From positions 62,001-126,000 of the forward strand of contig NZ_JAANOQ010000006.1 in assembly GCF_011305415.1 (NCBI RefSeq): a stretch of 64,000 nt of DNA. The letters are read 5' to 3'. Positions 41,750 to 50,091 of this stretch are shown one piece after another (position 1 is the first letter of the stretch; each line of letters begins with the position of its first letter). This DNA is from Flavobacterium bernardetii (GTDB taxonomy: Bacteria; Bacteroidota; Bacteroidia; Flavobacteriales; Flavobacteriaceae). A program made the position numbers and the translations under genes. The notes below the pieces were generated by a model. That model made no database searches, had not been told where the DNA came from, and was given only the letters and a program-made list of their open reading frames with translations.

Positions 41750-41770
41750 TTTCAAGTTTCAAGTTTCAGG
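41750..41770 (-). repeat. Three seven-base units before frr
   Basis: Plus strand TTTCAAG, TTTCAAG, TTTCAGG; in the sense of frr, CCTGAAA followed by two CTTGAAA. The array ends ten bases before the frr ATG. The leuS gene has a closely related array (AACCTGA three times at 54314-54334) that also ends ten bases before its ATG. Confidence 0.7.
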
Positions 41771-41820
41771 TTAAAACACATGTTCTATTTCCTATCTAAC
41801 TCTTACTAACTTTATATTTC

Positions 41821-41855
41821 TAAATTCGTAAATCCTAATTCTAAATTCGTAATTA
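41821..41855. repeat. Five degenerate seven-base units after pyrH
   Basis: TAAATTC, GTAAATC, CTAATTC, TAAATTC, GTAATTA in unbroken seven-base register, running into the pyrH stop codon at 41853. Confidence 0.6.
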
Positions 41856-42560
41856 GATAGTAACCGTTGTTCCTACTGTTTCTCCGTTACAAATTTTAAG
41901 TAAGTTACCTTTTTTGTTCATATCGAAAACAATAATTGGTAATTTATTTTCTTGACTTAATGTGAAAGCTGTTGTATCCATCACATTTAATCCTTTTGCT
42001 AATACGTCATCAAATGTAATCGTATCGTATTTTACTGCATTTGTATCTTTTTCAGGATCAGCTGTATATACTCCATCTACACGTGTTCCTTTTAAAATCA
42101 CATCACAACCCACTTCAATTCCTCTTAAAACGGCAGCAGTATCTGTTGTGAAATAAGGATTTCCTGTTCCAGCTCCAAAAATTACAATTCTTCCTTTTTC
42201 TAAGTGACGCGTTGCCCTTCTTTTGATATATGGTTCTGCAATGGCTTCAATTTTTAAAGCAGTTTGCAAACGAGTTGGCATTCCAGCATCTTCTAAAGCG
42301 CCTTGTAACGCCATTCCGTTAATTACTGTCGCTAACATTCCCATATAATCACCTTGTACGCGATCCATACCATTACTAGCACCTGCTACACCTCTAAAAA
42401 TATTTCCTCCACCAATTACAATCGCAATTTCTACACCTTGATCGTGAATTTGCTTAATTTCTGAAGCATAATCTGCTAAAGTTTTAGGATCAATTCCGTA
42501 TTGTCTCTCGCCCATTAAGGCTTCTCCGCTTAATTTAAGAAGGATTCTTTTGTAACTCAT
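41853..42560 (-). CDS. pyrH: Uridylate kinase (UMP kinase)
   Basis: Product of 235 residues of the amino-acid-kinase fold: Leu-Lys-Leu-Ser-Gly-Glu-Ala-Leu near 8, Gly-Gly-Gly-Asn-Ile-Phe-Arg-Gly near 50-57, and [10 protein letters not shown] near 130. It phosphorylates UMP to UDP in pyrimidine synthesis. The minus-strand -7 box TATATTTG lies at 42623-42616, and frr follows, so the two are probably one operon. Confidence 0.95.
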   Translation of the reverse strand: MSYKRILLKLSGEALMGERQYGIDPKTLADYASEIKQIHDQGVEIAIVIGGGNIFRGVAGASNGMDRVQGDYMGMLATVINGMALQGALEDAGMPTRLQTALKIEAIAEPYIKRRATRHLEKGRIVIFGAGTGNPYFTTDTAAVLRGIEVGCDVILKGTRVDGVYTADPEKDTNAVKYDTITFDDVLAKGLNVMDTTAFTLSQENKLPIIVFDMNKKGNLLKICNGETVGTTVTI

Positions 42561-42661
42561 TGTGTTGGATTATTTGATTTTTGTTTACAGAATTAACAAT
42601 TCTGAAATTCTGATGCAAATATAGTTAAATAGCTCTTTTCTAAAAAATATGTTTTTAACAT

Positions 42662-43441
42662 TTATGTGACTAAATTTTCAAAACTTCTTTTGGCTTCGTC
42701 ATAACCAATTTTATATATCGAATCCATCTTTGATTTATTAGTTTCAAACGTATTAAAATTAGCTAATTCTTTGGGTTCGATAATTAAATCACAATAATTA
42801 AATTTTTGAAAACTGGAATTGGCTGTCAATAATTCAAGCGCTCTATAAGTTACCGATTTTATAGAATTTAGATTTTTAGCTTCCAAATTTTGTACCGGAC
42901 TCACATAAACGCCAATAATAGATTCGCATTTTCCGACTAATAAATCGGCAGGAAAATGATTTAAAATTCCACCATCGCTAAATAAATCTCCATTTATGAC
43001 ATAAGGCGAAATCATTCCTGGAACGGCAGTTGAAGCTAAAATAGCATCTACAATTTTAGTTTCCGGGCTAAAGATTTTCAATTTTCCTTTCACCATATCT
43101 GTTGCTGTTATGTAGGTTGGAATTTCTAATTCACCTAAAGTAACATCGCCAAATATTTCATGAAAATAATGTTTAAACGAATCAGAATCAACAATTCCGG
43201 CTTTTTTGAAAGTAAAATGTTTCCAATGAAAAAAGTAAATAGATTTAAAAAATTCTAAAATTTCTTCTGGTTTTTTACCAAAAGCATACATCGCACCAAC
43301 AATAGCACCTGCACTAGAACCAGCAATACATGTTGGCTTAATGTTTTGTTCGTGAAAATATTGCAGTACGCCTGCATGCGCAATTCCTTTAGAACCACCA
43401 CCCGAAAAAACGAAACCATTATTTTTTGTATTACTTTTCAT
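42662..43441 (-). CDS. Patatin-like phospholipase
   Basis: Product of 259 residues. The catalytic pair is visible: the nucleophile Ser in Gly-Ser-Ser-Ala-Gly (about 42-46) and Asp in Asp-Gly-Gly (about 153-155), with the oxyanion loop Gly-Gly-Gly-Ser-Lys-Gly near 14-19. No signal peptide, so it acts on lipids from the cytoplasmic side. It belongs to the RssA-like group. The minus-strand -7 box is TACTTTTG at 43468-43461. Confidence 0.9.
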   Translation of the reverse strand: MKSNTKNNGFVFSGGGSKGIAHAGVLQYFHEQNIKPTCIAGSSAGAIVGAMYAFGKKPEEILEFFKSIYFFHWKHFTFKKAGIVDSDSFKHYFHEIFGDVTLGELEIPTYITATDMVKGKLKIFSPETKIVDAILASTAVPGMISPYVINGDLFSDGGILNHFPADLLVGKCESIIGVYVSPVQNLEAKNLNSIKSVTYRALELLTANSSFQKFNYCDLIIEPKELANFNTFETNKSKMDSIYKIGYDEAKRSFENLVT

Positions 43442-43558
43442 TATTATAAGATTATCTATACAAAAGTAACGAATAATACAGAAGAAATATTATGTGTAAC
43501 TTATATTACACAATTCCTCATTAATTATTTTTAATTTTGTAGAAACAATACATCAATT

Positions 43559-44149
43559 ATGATATCTATCATCCAATCTGCGTTACAAAACAGTCTTTCT
43601 TATAGTGCATACCGAACTTTAGTTTCGAAATTAATTGACGATGGAAAATCGACAGGAAATGAACAAAGTGCCGATTTGTTACATTATTCAGAATTGAATG
43701 AAGTACGCATGAACCGTTTAGAGAAAACCTTGAAAATGGATTCGGAAGTTCTTGAAAAACTACAAAATTTAAAATCGAAACAAACTTGGTTAGTGATTTC
43801 CGAAGGTTGGTGCGGTGATGCCGCTCAAATTTTACCGATTATCAAATTAATGGCTGAGGCTTCTGAAAATATAGATTTGAAAATTGTGTTACGTGATGAA
43901 CACGAAGATTTAATCAACCAGTTTTTAACAAATGGCGCGAAATCAATTCCTAAACTACTGATTTTAGATGAAAATGCAAACCTAATCAATCATTGGGGAC
44001 CACGACCAGAAGGTGCGAAAAACCTAATTATCGATTACAAAGCGAAACACGGAATTGTAGATGAACCTGCAAAAATCGCGTTACAAAAATGGTATTTGGA
44101 CGATAAAGGAATTTCTACAATGAAGGAGATTGTTGCAATGCTTCAATAA
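43559..44149 (+). CDS. Thioredoxin-family protein with one active-site Cys
   Basis: Product of 196 residues. The thioredoxin-like region begins near residue 78 with Trp-Leu-Val-Ile-Ser-Glu-Gly-Trp-Cys-Gly-Asp-Ala; the second Cys of the usual Cys-x-x-Cys is replaced by Ala. A cis-Pro follows in Ser-Ile-Pro-Lys-Leu. Similar proteins are common in Bacteroidota and their function is not known. The promoter TAATTTTG lies at 43532-43539. Its last 35 bp overlap the convergent truB gene. Confidence 0.82.
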   Translation: MISIIQSALQNSLSYSAYRTLVSKLIDDGKSTGNEQSADLLHYSELNEVRMNRLEKTLKMDSEVLEKLQNLKSKQTWLVISEGWCGDAAQILPIIKLMAEASENIDLKIVLRDEHEDLINQFLTNGAKSIPKLLILDENANLINHWGPRPEGAKNLIIDYKAKHGIVDEPAKIALQKWYLDDKGISTMKEIVAMLQ

Positions 44150-44819
44150 AAGCTTCCGGTTCCACAGCATTATCTACCGAATAATCACCGATTTTTGTTC
44201 TACGAAGTGCGGTTAAATGTCCGCCTGAATTTAAAGCTAAACCAAAATCGTAAGCAATTGAACGAATGTATGTTCCTTTGCTACACACAATTCTGAAATC
44301 GATTTCTGGTAAGGCAATTCTGGTAATTTCAAATTCTGAAACCGTTACTTTTCTAGTTTTAATTTCGACTTCAATTCCAGCACGAGCAGATTCGTACAAA
44401 CGTTTTCCATCTTTTTTAATTGCTGAAAAAACAGGTGGTTTTTGATCGATTTCACCAATAAATTTCGGTAAAGTATCGTGAATTAATGCTTCTGTAATAT
44501 GTTCGATTGGAAATCTTTCGTTGATTTCTGTTTCTAAATCGTATGAAGGTGTTGTGGCTCCAACTGTGATTGTTCCGGTATACTCTTTGGCTTGACCTTG
44601 TAATTCTTCAATTCTTTTCGTGAATTTTCCGGTACAAATTATCAATAAGCCTGAAGCTAATGGATCTAACGTTCCCGCATGTCCAATTTTGAATTTTTTG
44701 GGTAGTTTTAATTCTTTAATTAAACCAAACTTTAATTTATTTACTGCTTGAAAAGACGACCATTTTAGTGGTTTATCTATCAATAAAATCTGCCCTTCTA
44801 AATAGTCTTCTGGAGTCAT
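44115..44819 (-). CDS. truB: tRNA pseudouridine(55) synthase
   Basis: Product of 234 residues. The catalytic Asp is in His-Ala-Gly-Thr-Leu-Asp-Pro-Leu-Ala-Ser-Gly (about 47-57), and Tyr-Thr-Gly-Thr-Ile follows near 79. It makes the universal pseudouridine in the T-arm of tRNA. It starts on the last base of the uppP gene (ATG overlaps TAA by one base), so the two are translated together. Its 3' end overlaps the convergent thioredoxin-like gene by 35 bp. Confidence 0.95.
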   Translation of the reverse strand: MTPEDYLEGQILLIDKPLKWSSFQAVNKLKFGLIKELKLPKKFKIGHAGTLDPLASGLLIICTGKFTKRIEELQGQAKEYTGTITVGATTPSYDLETEINERFPIEHITEALIHDTLPKFIGEIDQKPPVFSAIKKDGKRLYESARAGIEVEIKTRKVTVSEFEITRIALPEIDFRIVCSKGTYIRSIAYDFGLALNSGGHLTALRRTKIGDYSVDNAVEPEAFIEALQQSPSL

Positions 44820-45628
44820 TATTTGTATAAATTAAAGTAAGCTAATAACAGAATTCCTGCGATAATTCGATACCAACCCCAAGGTTTAAATCCGTATTTT
44901 TTGATGATTTCTATAAAAAATTTAATCGCTAAAACCGCTACCACAAAGGCAACAACATTTCCAACAATAAACATTTTAGTATTTTCTTCTGATTTTAGAA
45001 TTAATTCGAAACCTTTTAAACCGCTTTTATCATATGTTTTCAAAAACACTGAATAACAGGTTACCGCTAACATAGTTGGCACCGCTAAAAAGAACGAAAA
45101 CTCAGCCGCGGCTTGGCGTGTTAAACCTTGCTGCATACCACCAATTATACTCGCAGCACTTCTACTAGTTCCTGGCATCATGGCTAAACATTGCCAAAAA
45201 CCAATAGCTACGGCTTTTTTAATCGTAATATCTTCTTCTTTGTGAATGGTTGGACTTTGAAAAAATCTATCAATAAATAATAAAATAATTCCACCTATAA
45301 TTAATACAATGGCAATTGGAGTTGGATGTTCTAAAACAGCTTCGATTTTATCATCGAATAATTTTCCTAAAATTAAGGCTGGAACTACCGCACAAGCTAA
45401 TTTGATGAAGAATTGTAATTTCGAGAAATCGAAAAACTTTTTCCAATACAACACTACAACCGCCAAAATGGCTCCGAATTGTATAGATACTTGAAATAAT
45501 TTCACAAATTCTTCTTTTTCAATTCCGAAATAAGAACTCGTAAATATCATATGACCTGTTGAAGAAACCGGCAAATATTCCGTTAAACCTTCAACAATGG
45601 CGATAATAATAGCTTGTAGTAAATCCAT
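44819..45628 (-). CDS. uppP: Undecaprenyl-diphosphatase
   Basis: Product of 269 residues, an integral membrane protein with the two BacA/UppP signatures: Glu-Gly-Leu-Thr-Glu-Tyr-Leu-Pro-Val-Ser-Ser-Thr-Gly-His (about 13-26) and Pro-Gly-Thr-Ser-Arg-Ser-Ala-Ala near 155. It recycles the lipid carrier of cell-wall synthesis. The minus-strand -7 box TATTTTTG at 45640-45633 ends four bases before the ATG, so the transcript may be leaderless. Confidence 0.95.
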   Translation of the reverse strand: MDLLQAIIIAIVEGLTEYLPVSSTGHMIFTSSYFGIEKEEFVKLFQVSIQFGAILAVVVLYWKKFFDFSKLQFFIKLACAVVPALILGKLFDDKIEAVLEHPTPIAIVLIIGGIILLFIDRFFQSPTIHKEEDITIKKAVAIGFWQCLAMMPGTSRSAASIIGGMQQGLTRQAAAEFSFFLAVPTMLAVTCYSVFLKTYDKSGLKGFELILKSEENTKMFIVGNVVAFVVAVLAIKFFIEIIKKYGFKPWGWYRIIAGILLLAYFNLYK

Positions 45629-45709
45629 AAGGCAAAAATAATATTTATTTTATAATTACTAGTTAATAATTTTTTATACTTTTATAAATATCGTAAGCGC
45701 CAAATCTAA

Positions 45710-47575
45710 ATGAAATTTACTAGATTTTTTCTTTTACTCTTTTTTTATTCTTCTATATTATTGTCTCAAAAACAAACTGATTTTGAGGCTGTACAAAAGC
45801 GTGTTCAAAAAAACTATTTTACCGAACCAAAAGCAGCGCTAAAAGATGTCATTCTATTAAAAAAATTAGCCAAAACAAATGTTGAAAAAAACACAGCTTA
45901 TCAATATTTGGGTTATGTACACAATTTTTTAGGCAATACAGACTCTACTAGATTTTATATACAAACCAGGTTAAATTTTGCTAAAAAACATTTTAAACAC
46001 ACCAAAGATTATTACCAAGCTATAATCGATTATTCCAATCAAGGAATGGAAATTATTGACAGCTATGTTTTAATTAAAGAACTAACTGAAGGATTAAGCG
46101 ATATTAATGAACAAAAATTTCCTAAAGAAAAAGGATTGATGTTTATGCTATTAGGCGATATTTTACTTAGAGATGGAGAAGTAGATAAAGCCAACAATTA
46201 TTTTGACAAATCATTTGGCTTAATAACAGGGAAATTAGTTAAAGTAGATTATTATGTACGAAAAAGCAGCATTAGTATCAAAAAACAAAATTATAAAGAA
46301 TCTAAAGAGTTTTTATTAAATGCGCTGAACTATGTAGATAAAAAACACAGCTATGCATATCCGATAATTTTAAACAAATTAGGCTATACCTATGTGATGC
46401 TTAAGGACACAAAAAAAGCAAAAGAAACCTTATTAGAATCTGTAAATTTTCAAAACAAAAATGGATTTAACAATCTAACATCAGAAGCGTATTTGAACTT
46501 GTATTATTTAGCAAAACTTCAAAACAACCCTACTTTAGAAAAAGACTATTTAACTAAAGCTTTGGAAGCTAATGAAGATGACATTTATTTAAAAAAAGAT
46601 ATTTATTTAGGATTTAAAACATTTTACTCAAAACTCGGAGATTTGGATAACGAAAACAACTATTCCATAAAGTTCAACAAAATAAATGACAGCATATTAA
46701 ATCTAGAAAGAGGAAAATTAAAATCAGATATTGAATCGCGATTTCAATTAAAAGAAAGCATAAAAGAAATAAGTCATAAAGAAAATATCATTAAAAAAGA
46801 TGCGAGAATAAAAGTATTGTATGGTTTAGGTATAGGTTTACTTTTTATTTTAATTGTTATCCTACTTTTTATTTATTTTTATAAAATAAGTATTCAAAAA
46901 AAATTAAGAAAAAGTCAGAAAAAGTTACATGATGAGCAATTAAAATTAATGCAAGAAGATCAAAGACGAGAAATTATTAAGGAAAAATTTAATGAAAGAA
47001 AAAAACTTTCTATGGAGTTACATGATGGTATTGCTAACGAAATTGGTTCCCTAAAATTAAATATTTCCAACGACTCCGAGTTAAATAACGAAAATCTAGA
47101 TGCTATACTTTCTAAAATAGACAAGCTTTATAAGGATGTTAGGAATTTTTCTCACGAACTAGATCCTGAAAACATTACAGAAGTTGAGTTTTCACAATTG
47201 GTAAACAATTTATGTTCATTAATTGAAAGGAAAGGAATCAAAACAAATAAAAAATTACTCATCACAAAAGACATAGATAGTTTAGACGAAGCTGTTTTAA
47301 TTAACCTATATAGAATTTTACAAGAAATAATTAATAATATAATCAAACATGCAAATGCAACTGAAGTTCAGCTTGAAATATATGAAGATGATGAGGAATT
47401 AATATTTTTTGTAAAAGATAATGGCGTTGGATTAATTAATAAATCTATAGAAAAAACAGGTATTGGGCTAAATAACATAAAGAAGAGAGTAGAATTTCTT
47501 CATGGAACCTATGAATTTACTAATATAGAAAATGGCACAACAATATTAATTAAAATACCAAAAAAGACAAAATAA
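45710..47575 (+). CDS. Membrane sensor histidine kinase with TPR input domain
   Basis: Product of 621 residues. A signal peptide (Ser-Ile-Leu-Leu-Ser-Gln) is followed by a periplasmic array of tetratricopeptide-like helices (about 25-345), one membrane helix (about 370-392), a coiled linker, the HisKA_3 dimerisation box with phosphorylated His438 (Leu-Ser-Met-Glu-Leu-His-Asp-Gly) and an HATPase domain (Asn-Ile-Ile-Lys-His-Ala-Asn-Ala near 541, Asp-Asn-Gly-Val-Gly-Leu near 568, Thr-Gly-Ile-Gly-Leu near 583). HisKA_3 kinases pair with LuxR-type regulators; one is encoded at 49084, with a chitinase gene between them. TPR kinases of this type are a Bacteroidota speciality. Confidence 0.9.
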   Translation: MKFTRFFLLLFFYSSILLSQKQTDFEAVQKRVQKNYFTEPKAALKDVILLKKLAKTNVEKNTAYQYLGYVHNFLGNTDSTRFYIQTRLNFAKKHFKHTKDYYQAIIDYSNQGMEIIDSYVLIKELTEGLSDINEQKFPKEKGLMFMLLGDILLRDGEVDKANNYFDKSFGLITGKLVKVDYYVRKSSISIKKQNYKESKEFLLNALNYVDKKHSYAYPIILNKLGYTYVMLKDTKKAKETLLESVNFQNKNGFNNLTSEAYLNLYYLAKLQNNPTLEKDYLTKALEANEDDIYLKKDIYLGFKTFYSKLGDLDNENNYSIKFNKINDSILNLERGKLKSDIESRFQLKESIKEISHKENIIKKDARIKVLYGLGIGLLFILIVILLFIYFYKISIQKKLRKSQKKLHDEQLKLMQEDQRREIIKEKFNERKKLSMELHDGIANEIGSLKLNISNDSELNNENLDAILSKIDKLYKDVRNFSHELDPENITEVEFSQLVNNLCSLIERKGIKTNKKLLITKDIDSLDEAVLINLYRILQEIINNIIKHANATEVQLEIYEDDEELIFFVKDNGVGLINKSIEKTGIGLNNIKKRVEFLHGTYEFTNIENGTTILIKIPKKTK

Positions 47576-47588
47576 TGATTTATTAGTT

Positions 47589-47635
47589 ACCCCTGAAAAC
47601 AGTTACTTAATGTTGTTTAATTATGGTGAATTTTG
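47589..47635 (+). promoter_or_regulatory. Candidate regulated promoter of the chitinase gene
   Basis: ACCCCTGAAAAC at 47589-47600, then 27 bases, then GAATTTTG at 47628-47635, a -7-like box 28 bp before the ATG. The same 12-mer precedes GAATTTT at the same distance at 49913-49958. I infer a binding site for the neighbouring response regulator. Confidence 0.55.
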
Positions 47636-47662
47636 CTAATATTAATTAAAAATTCAAGCTTT

Positions 47663-49024
47663 ATGAAAGTAACTCTATTTTATTTTTATACGTTAATCCT
47701 TATTTTGGGACCAATTTTGCCTTTAAATGCTCAAAGTAATTCAGCACAAAACGTAGATGATTTATTAACAAGCACACAATGGAATTCCCTCTTTCCCAAA
47801 AGAGCTGGAACCTATGGAGCACATCCTCAAGGTTACACAACCGATTTTTATTCTTATCTAAATTTTAAACAAGCCGTCACAGAAATGAGTGACTATTTAG
47901 TTCAAATTAGAAAAAAGCCAGGTGTGTGGGGAGAATTAACAACTATTACAAAAAAGTCAACCAATCAAACCTATAACTATTCACAAGTGGATAGCTGGTG
48001 GTATACAAATTCGACACCTGAAGTTGTAATAAATGTGGATTTTGCTGATTTTGTAAATACAAATTCCGCTTATAACAACAAACGAGAATTAGCTGCTTTT
48101 TTAGCTAACATTTCAAAAGAAACAACTGGTGGATGGCAAACTCCTGTGGGTGGAAATTCGGCAGGTGATTATGCGCAATGGGGTTTATACTTTGTCCATG
48201 AAGTAGGTTTGACTTCCGCTAACTGTAATAGTAATGTTTATAGTGATTCTGGAAATTTGGATTATCCTCCAACTCCTGGGCAATGTTATTATGGTAGAGG
48301 TCCCATCCAATTATCTTGGAACTATAATTACGGTCAATTTAGTAAGTTTCTTTATAATGATAAATATATTCTATTGAATAATCCAAATTTAGTGCAGCAA
48401 GATGGCGTTTTAGCATTTAAATCTGCTATTTGGTTTTGGATGATGCCGCAATGTCCTAAACCTTCCTGCCATCAAGCCATGCAAGAATTATGGTTGCCTC
48501 AAACGGGAGAATATACCTCAACAAAAATGTATAAAAAAGGATTTGCACATACAAACAACATAATTAATGGTGGTTTAGAATGTAGAAATACTTCAACAGC
48601 AGCTTTCACACAAAAAGTAGTATTGCGATCAGAATTGTATAAATATTATTTATCTATTTTAGGATTAACACCAACTGAAATTACTTTAGAAGATTCTGGA
48701 AATTATTCTACTTTGTGTTATGAAAATAGTTCCAATACTATGCAAGACTATCTAAGTTGTTCGCAAGTTGTTTTGAATACTGAAAATTTTGATTTAAATT
48801 TATTTGAGATTTATCCAAATCCAGGAGATAATGAATTGTTTGTAAATCACAGCGACGTCATAAATTCTATAGAAATATATAATACATTAGGACAAAAAAT
48901 AAAAACATTTCAACCCAATTCACTAAATGTTAAATTAAATACTGAAAATTTTCCATCAGGATTTTATTTAATACATATCAAAAGTCAAAAAAATCAGGCT
49001 GTTATAAATTGGGTAAAAAAATAA
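47663..49024 (+). CDS. Secreted GH19 chitinase with T9SS sorting domain
   Basis: About 453 residues from the ATG at 47663, which opens the signal peptide ending Leu-Asn-Ala-Gln; the ATG at 47633 adds ten residues and overlaps the promoter box. The catalytic domain (about 30-340) shows GH19 features: the catalytic Glu in Ala-Asn-Ile-Ser-Lys-Glu-Thr-Thr-Gly-Gly, Cys-Tyr-Tyr-Gly-Arg-Gly-Pro-Ile-Gln-Leu-Ser-Trp-Asn-Tyr-Asn-Tyr, and Ala-Ile-Trp-Phe-Trp-Met. The last 75 residues are a type A T9SS sorting domain (Ile-Tyr-Pro-Asn-Pro-Gly). It should be exported and cut chitin or related glycans. It lies between a sensor kinase and its probable response regulator. Confidence 0.9.
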   Translation: MKVTLFYFYTLILILGPILPLNAQSNSAQNVDDLLTSTQWNSLFPKRAGTYGAHPQGYTTDFYSYLNFKQAVTEMSDYLVQIRKKPGVWGELTTITKKSTNQTYNYSQVDSWWYTNSTPEVVINVDFADFVNTNSAYNNKRELAAFLANISKETTGGWQTPVGGNSAGDYAQWGLYFVHEVGLTSANCNSNVYSDSGNLDYPPTPGQCYYGRGPIQLSWNYNYGQFSKFLYNDKYILLNNPNLVQQDGVLAFKSAIWFWMMPQCPKPSCHQAMQELWLPQTGEYTSTKMYKKGFAHTNNIINGGLECRNTSTAAFTQKVVLRSELYKYYLSILGLTPTEITLEDSGNYSTLCYENSSNTMQDYLSCSQVVLNTENFDLNLFEIYPNPGDNELFVNHSDVINSIEIYNTLGQKIKTFQPNSLNVKLNTENFPSGFYLIHIKSQKNQAVINWVKK

Positions 49025-49083
49025 TCACAAATTAAAAACATGAAACACTTTTACGTTTTAATTGTTTTATTTAATCAGGTATT

Positions 49084-49710
49084 ATGAATCAAAAAATATT
49101 AATTGTTGATGACCATAAAGTTTTCTCCGAAAGTTTAAAAATGGTTTTAGAAAACCATGGTTTCGATGTTAAAAATATTAATAATGCAGAAATAGCCTTA
49201 AAATATTTAAAATCGGAAGCTTATGATATTGTTATCACTGATGTAGAAATGCCTGAAATAAATGGTTTTGATTTTATAAAAAAGATCAAAACCATTGAAA
49301 GTGATTTGCCAAAAATTCCTAAATATATTATTCTAACTAGTTACTCGAAAATTAAAGTTTTTAAACAATTTTACAACCTAGGAGTAAATGCTTATTTAAG
49401 TAAAAATGTATCCCAATTAGAATTATTGAATGTGATAAAAAAAGTATTGAAAAACGAAAAATACTTTGAAAAATCAATTTACGATGCATTTATTAGCGCT
49501 AATACAGAATCAAATTCTGTAGAATTTACAACACGCGAATTAGATGTACTTCAATTAATATTAGAAGAAAAAACAACTAGTGAAATTGCTGAAAAACTTA
49601 AAATCTCTCCATTTACAGTTGAAGGTCATAGGAAAAATTTAATGCAGAAAACCAATTCAAAAAATGTGGTTGGATTAATTAAATATTCTTTGCTAAATAA
49701 TATATTTTAA
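49084..49710 (+). CDS. Response regulator, LuxR/NarL type
   Basis: Product of 208 residues. Receiver: Asp9-Asp10, phosphorylated Asp53 (Ile-Thr-Asp-Val-Glu-Met-Pro), Thr85, Lys107. LuxR-type helix-turn-helix at about 145-205 (Phe-Thr-Thr-Arg-Glu-Leu-Asp-Val-Leu, Glu-Ile-Ala-Glu-Lys-Leu, Ser-Pro-Phe-Thr-Val-Glu-Gly-His-Arg). It is the likely partner of the HisKA_3 kinase at 45710, on the same strand. I infer that it binds the ACCCCTGAAAAC elements upstream of the chitinase and the adhesin-like gene, which flank it. Confidence 0.9.
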   Translation: MNQKILIVDDHKVFSESLKMVLENHGFDVKNINNAEIALKYLKSEAYDIVITDVEMPEINGFDFIKKIKTIESDLPKIPKYIILTSYSKIKVFKQFYNLGVNAYLSKNVSQLELLNVIKKVLKNEKYFEKSIYDAFISANTESNSVEFTTRELDVLQLILEEKTTSEIAEKLKISPFTVEGHRKNLMQKTNSKNVVGLIKYSLLNNIF

Positions 49711-49833
49711 ACATGCAATCGTTTCTTTTTCCAAAAAAAATCAAAAAAATAATAATAAGTTGTTAATTATTTATTATTACAAAAATTTGAAGTAAAACAA
49801 CACATAACTAAACCTACAACACACTTCAAATAT

Positions 49834-49898
49834 AAAGAAGTCCCCGTAATTTTTTTCTCTTCATAATTAAATTATTAAACATAAGCGGGGATTTCTTT
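49834..49898 (+). terminator. Hairpin with a long loop after the response regulator
   Basis: AAAGAAGTCCCCG (49834-49846) pairs with CGGGGATTTCTTT (49886-49898) with one G-T/A mismatch region and a 39-base AT-rich loop, then T residues. It may end the two-component transcript. The C-rich TCCCCG is rare here and complementary to the G-rich loops of the small RNAs near 1750 and 4640, which may be chance. The bases 49711-49833 show nothing else. Confidence 0.5.
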
Positions 49899-49912
49899 TT
49901 AAAATTAAACAC

Positions 49913-49958
49913 ACCCCTGAAAACCATTGGTTTGAATAGATTAATAATATTGAATTTT
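49913..49958 (+). promoter_or_regulatory. Candidate regulated promoter of the adhesin-like gene
   Basis: ACCCCTGAAAAC at 49913-49924, then 27 bases, then GAATTTT at 49952-49958, identical spacing to the chitinase promoter. The predicted leader to the ATG at 50092 is about 125 nt of AT-rich sequence without obvious structure. Confidence 0.55.
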
Positions 49959-50091
49959 ATCCCATTAAAATTTAAAAAATAAAAATCAATTAAATCATTT
50001 AATTAAAGTTAAAAATCACACCAGAAAACAAATGTTTTTTTAACTAATTGATTGAGTTGTTTTTATAAATTATTAACCTTAAAGCTAATTT

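Noticed and set aside
43559..44149. Functional two-cysteine thioredoxin
   Set aside because: The active-site motif is Trp-Cys-Gly-Asp-Ala, so the second Cys is absent; it is only a thioredoxin-like fold.
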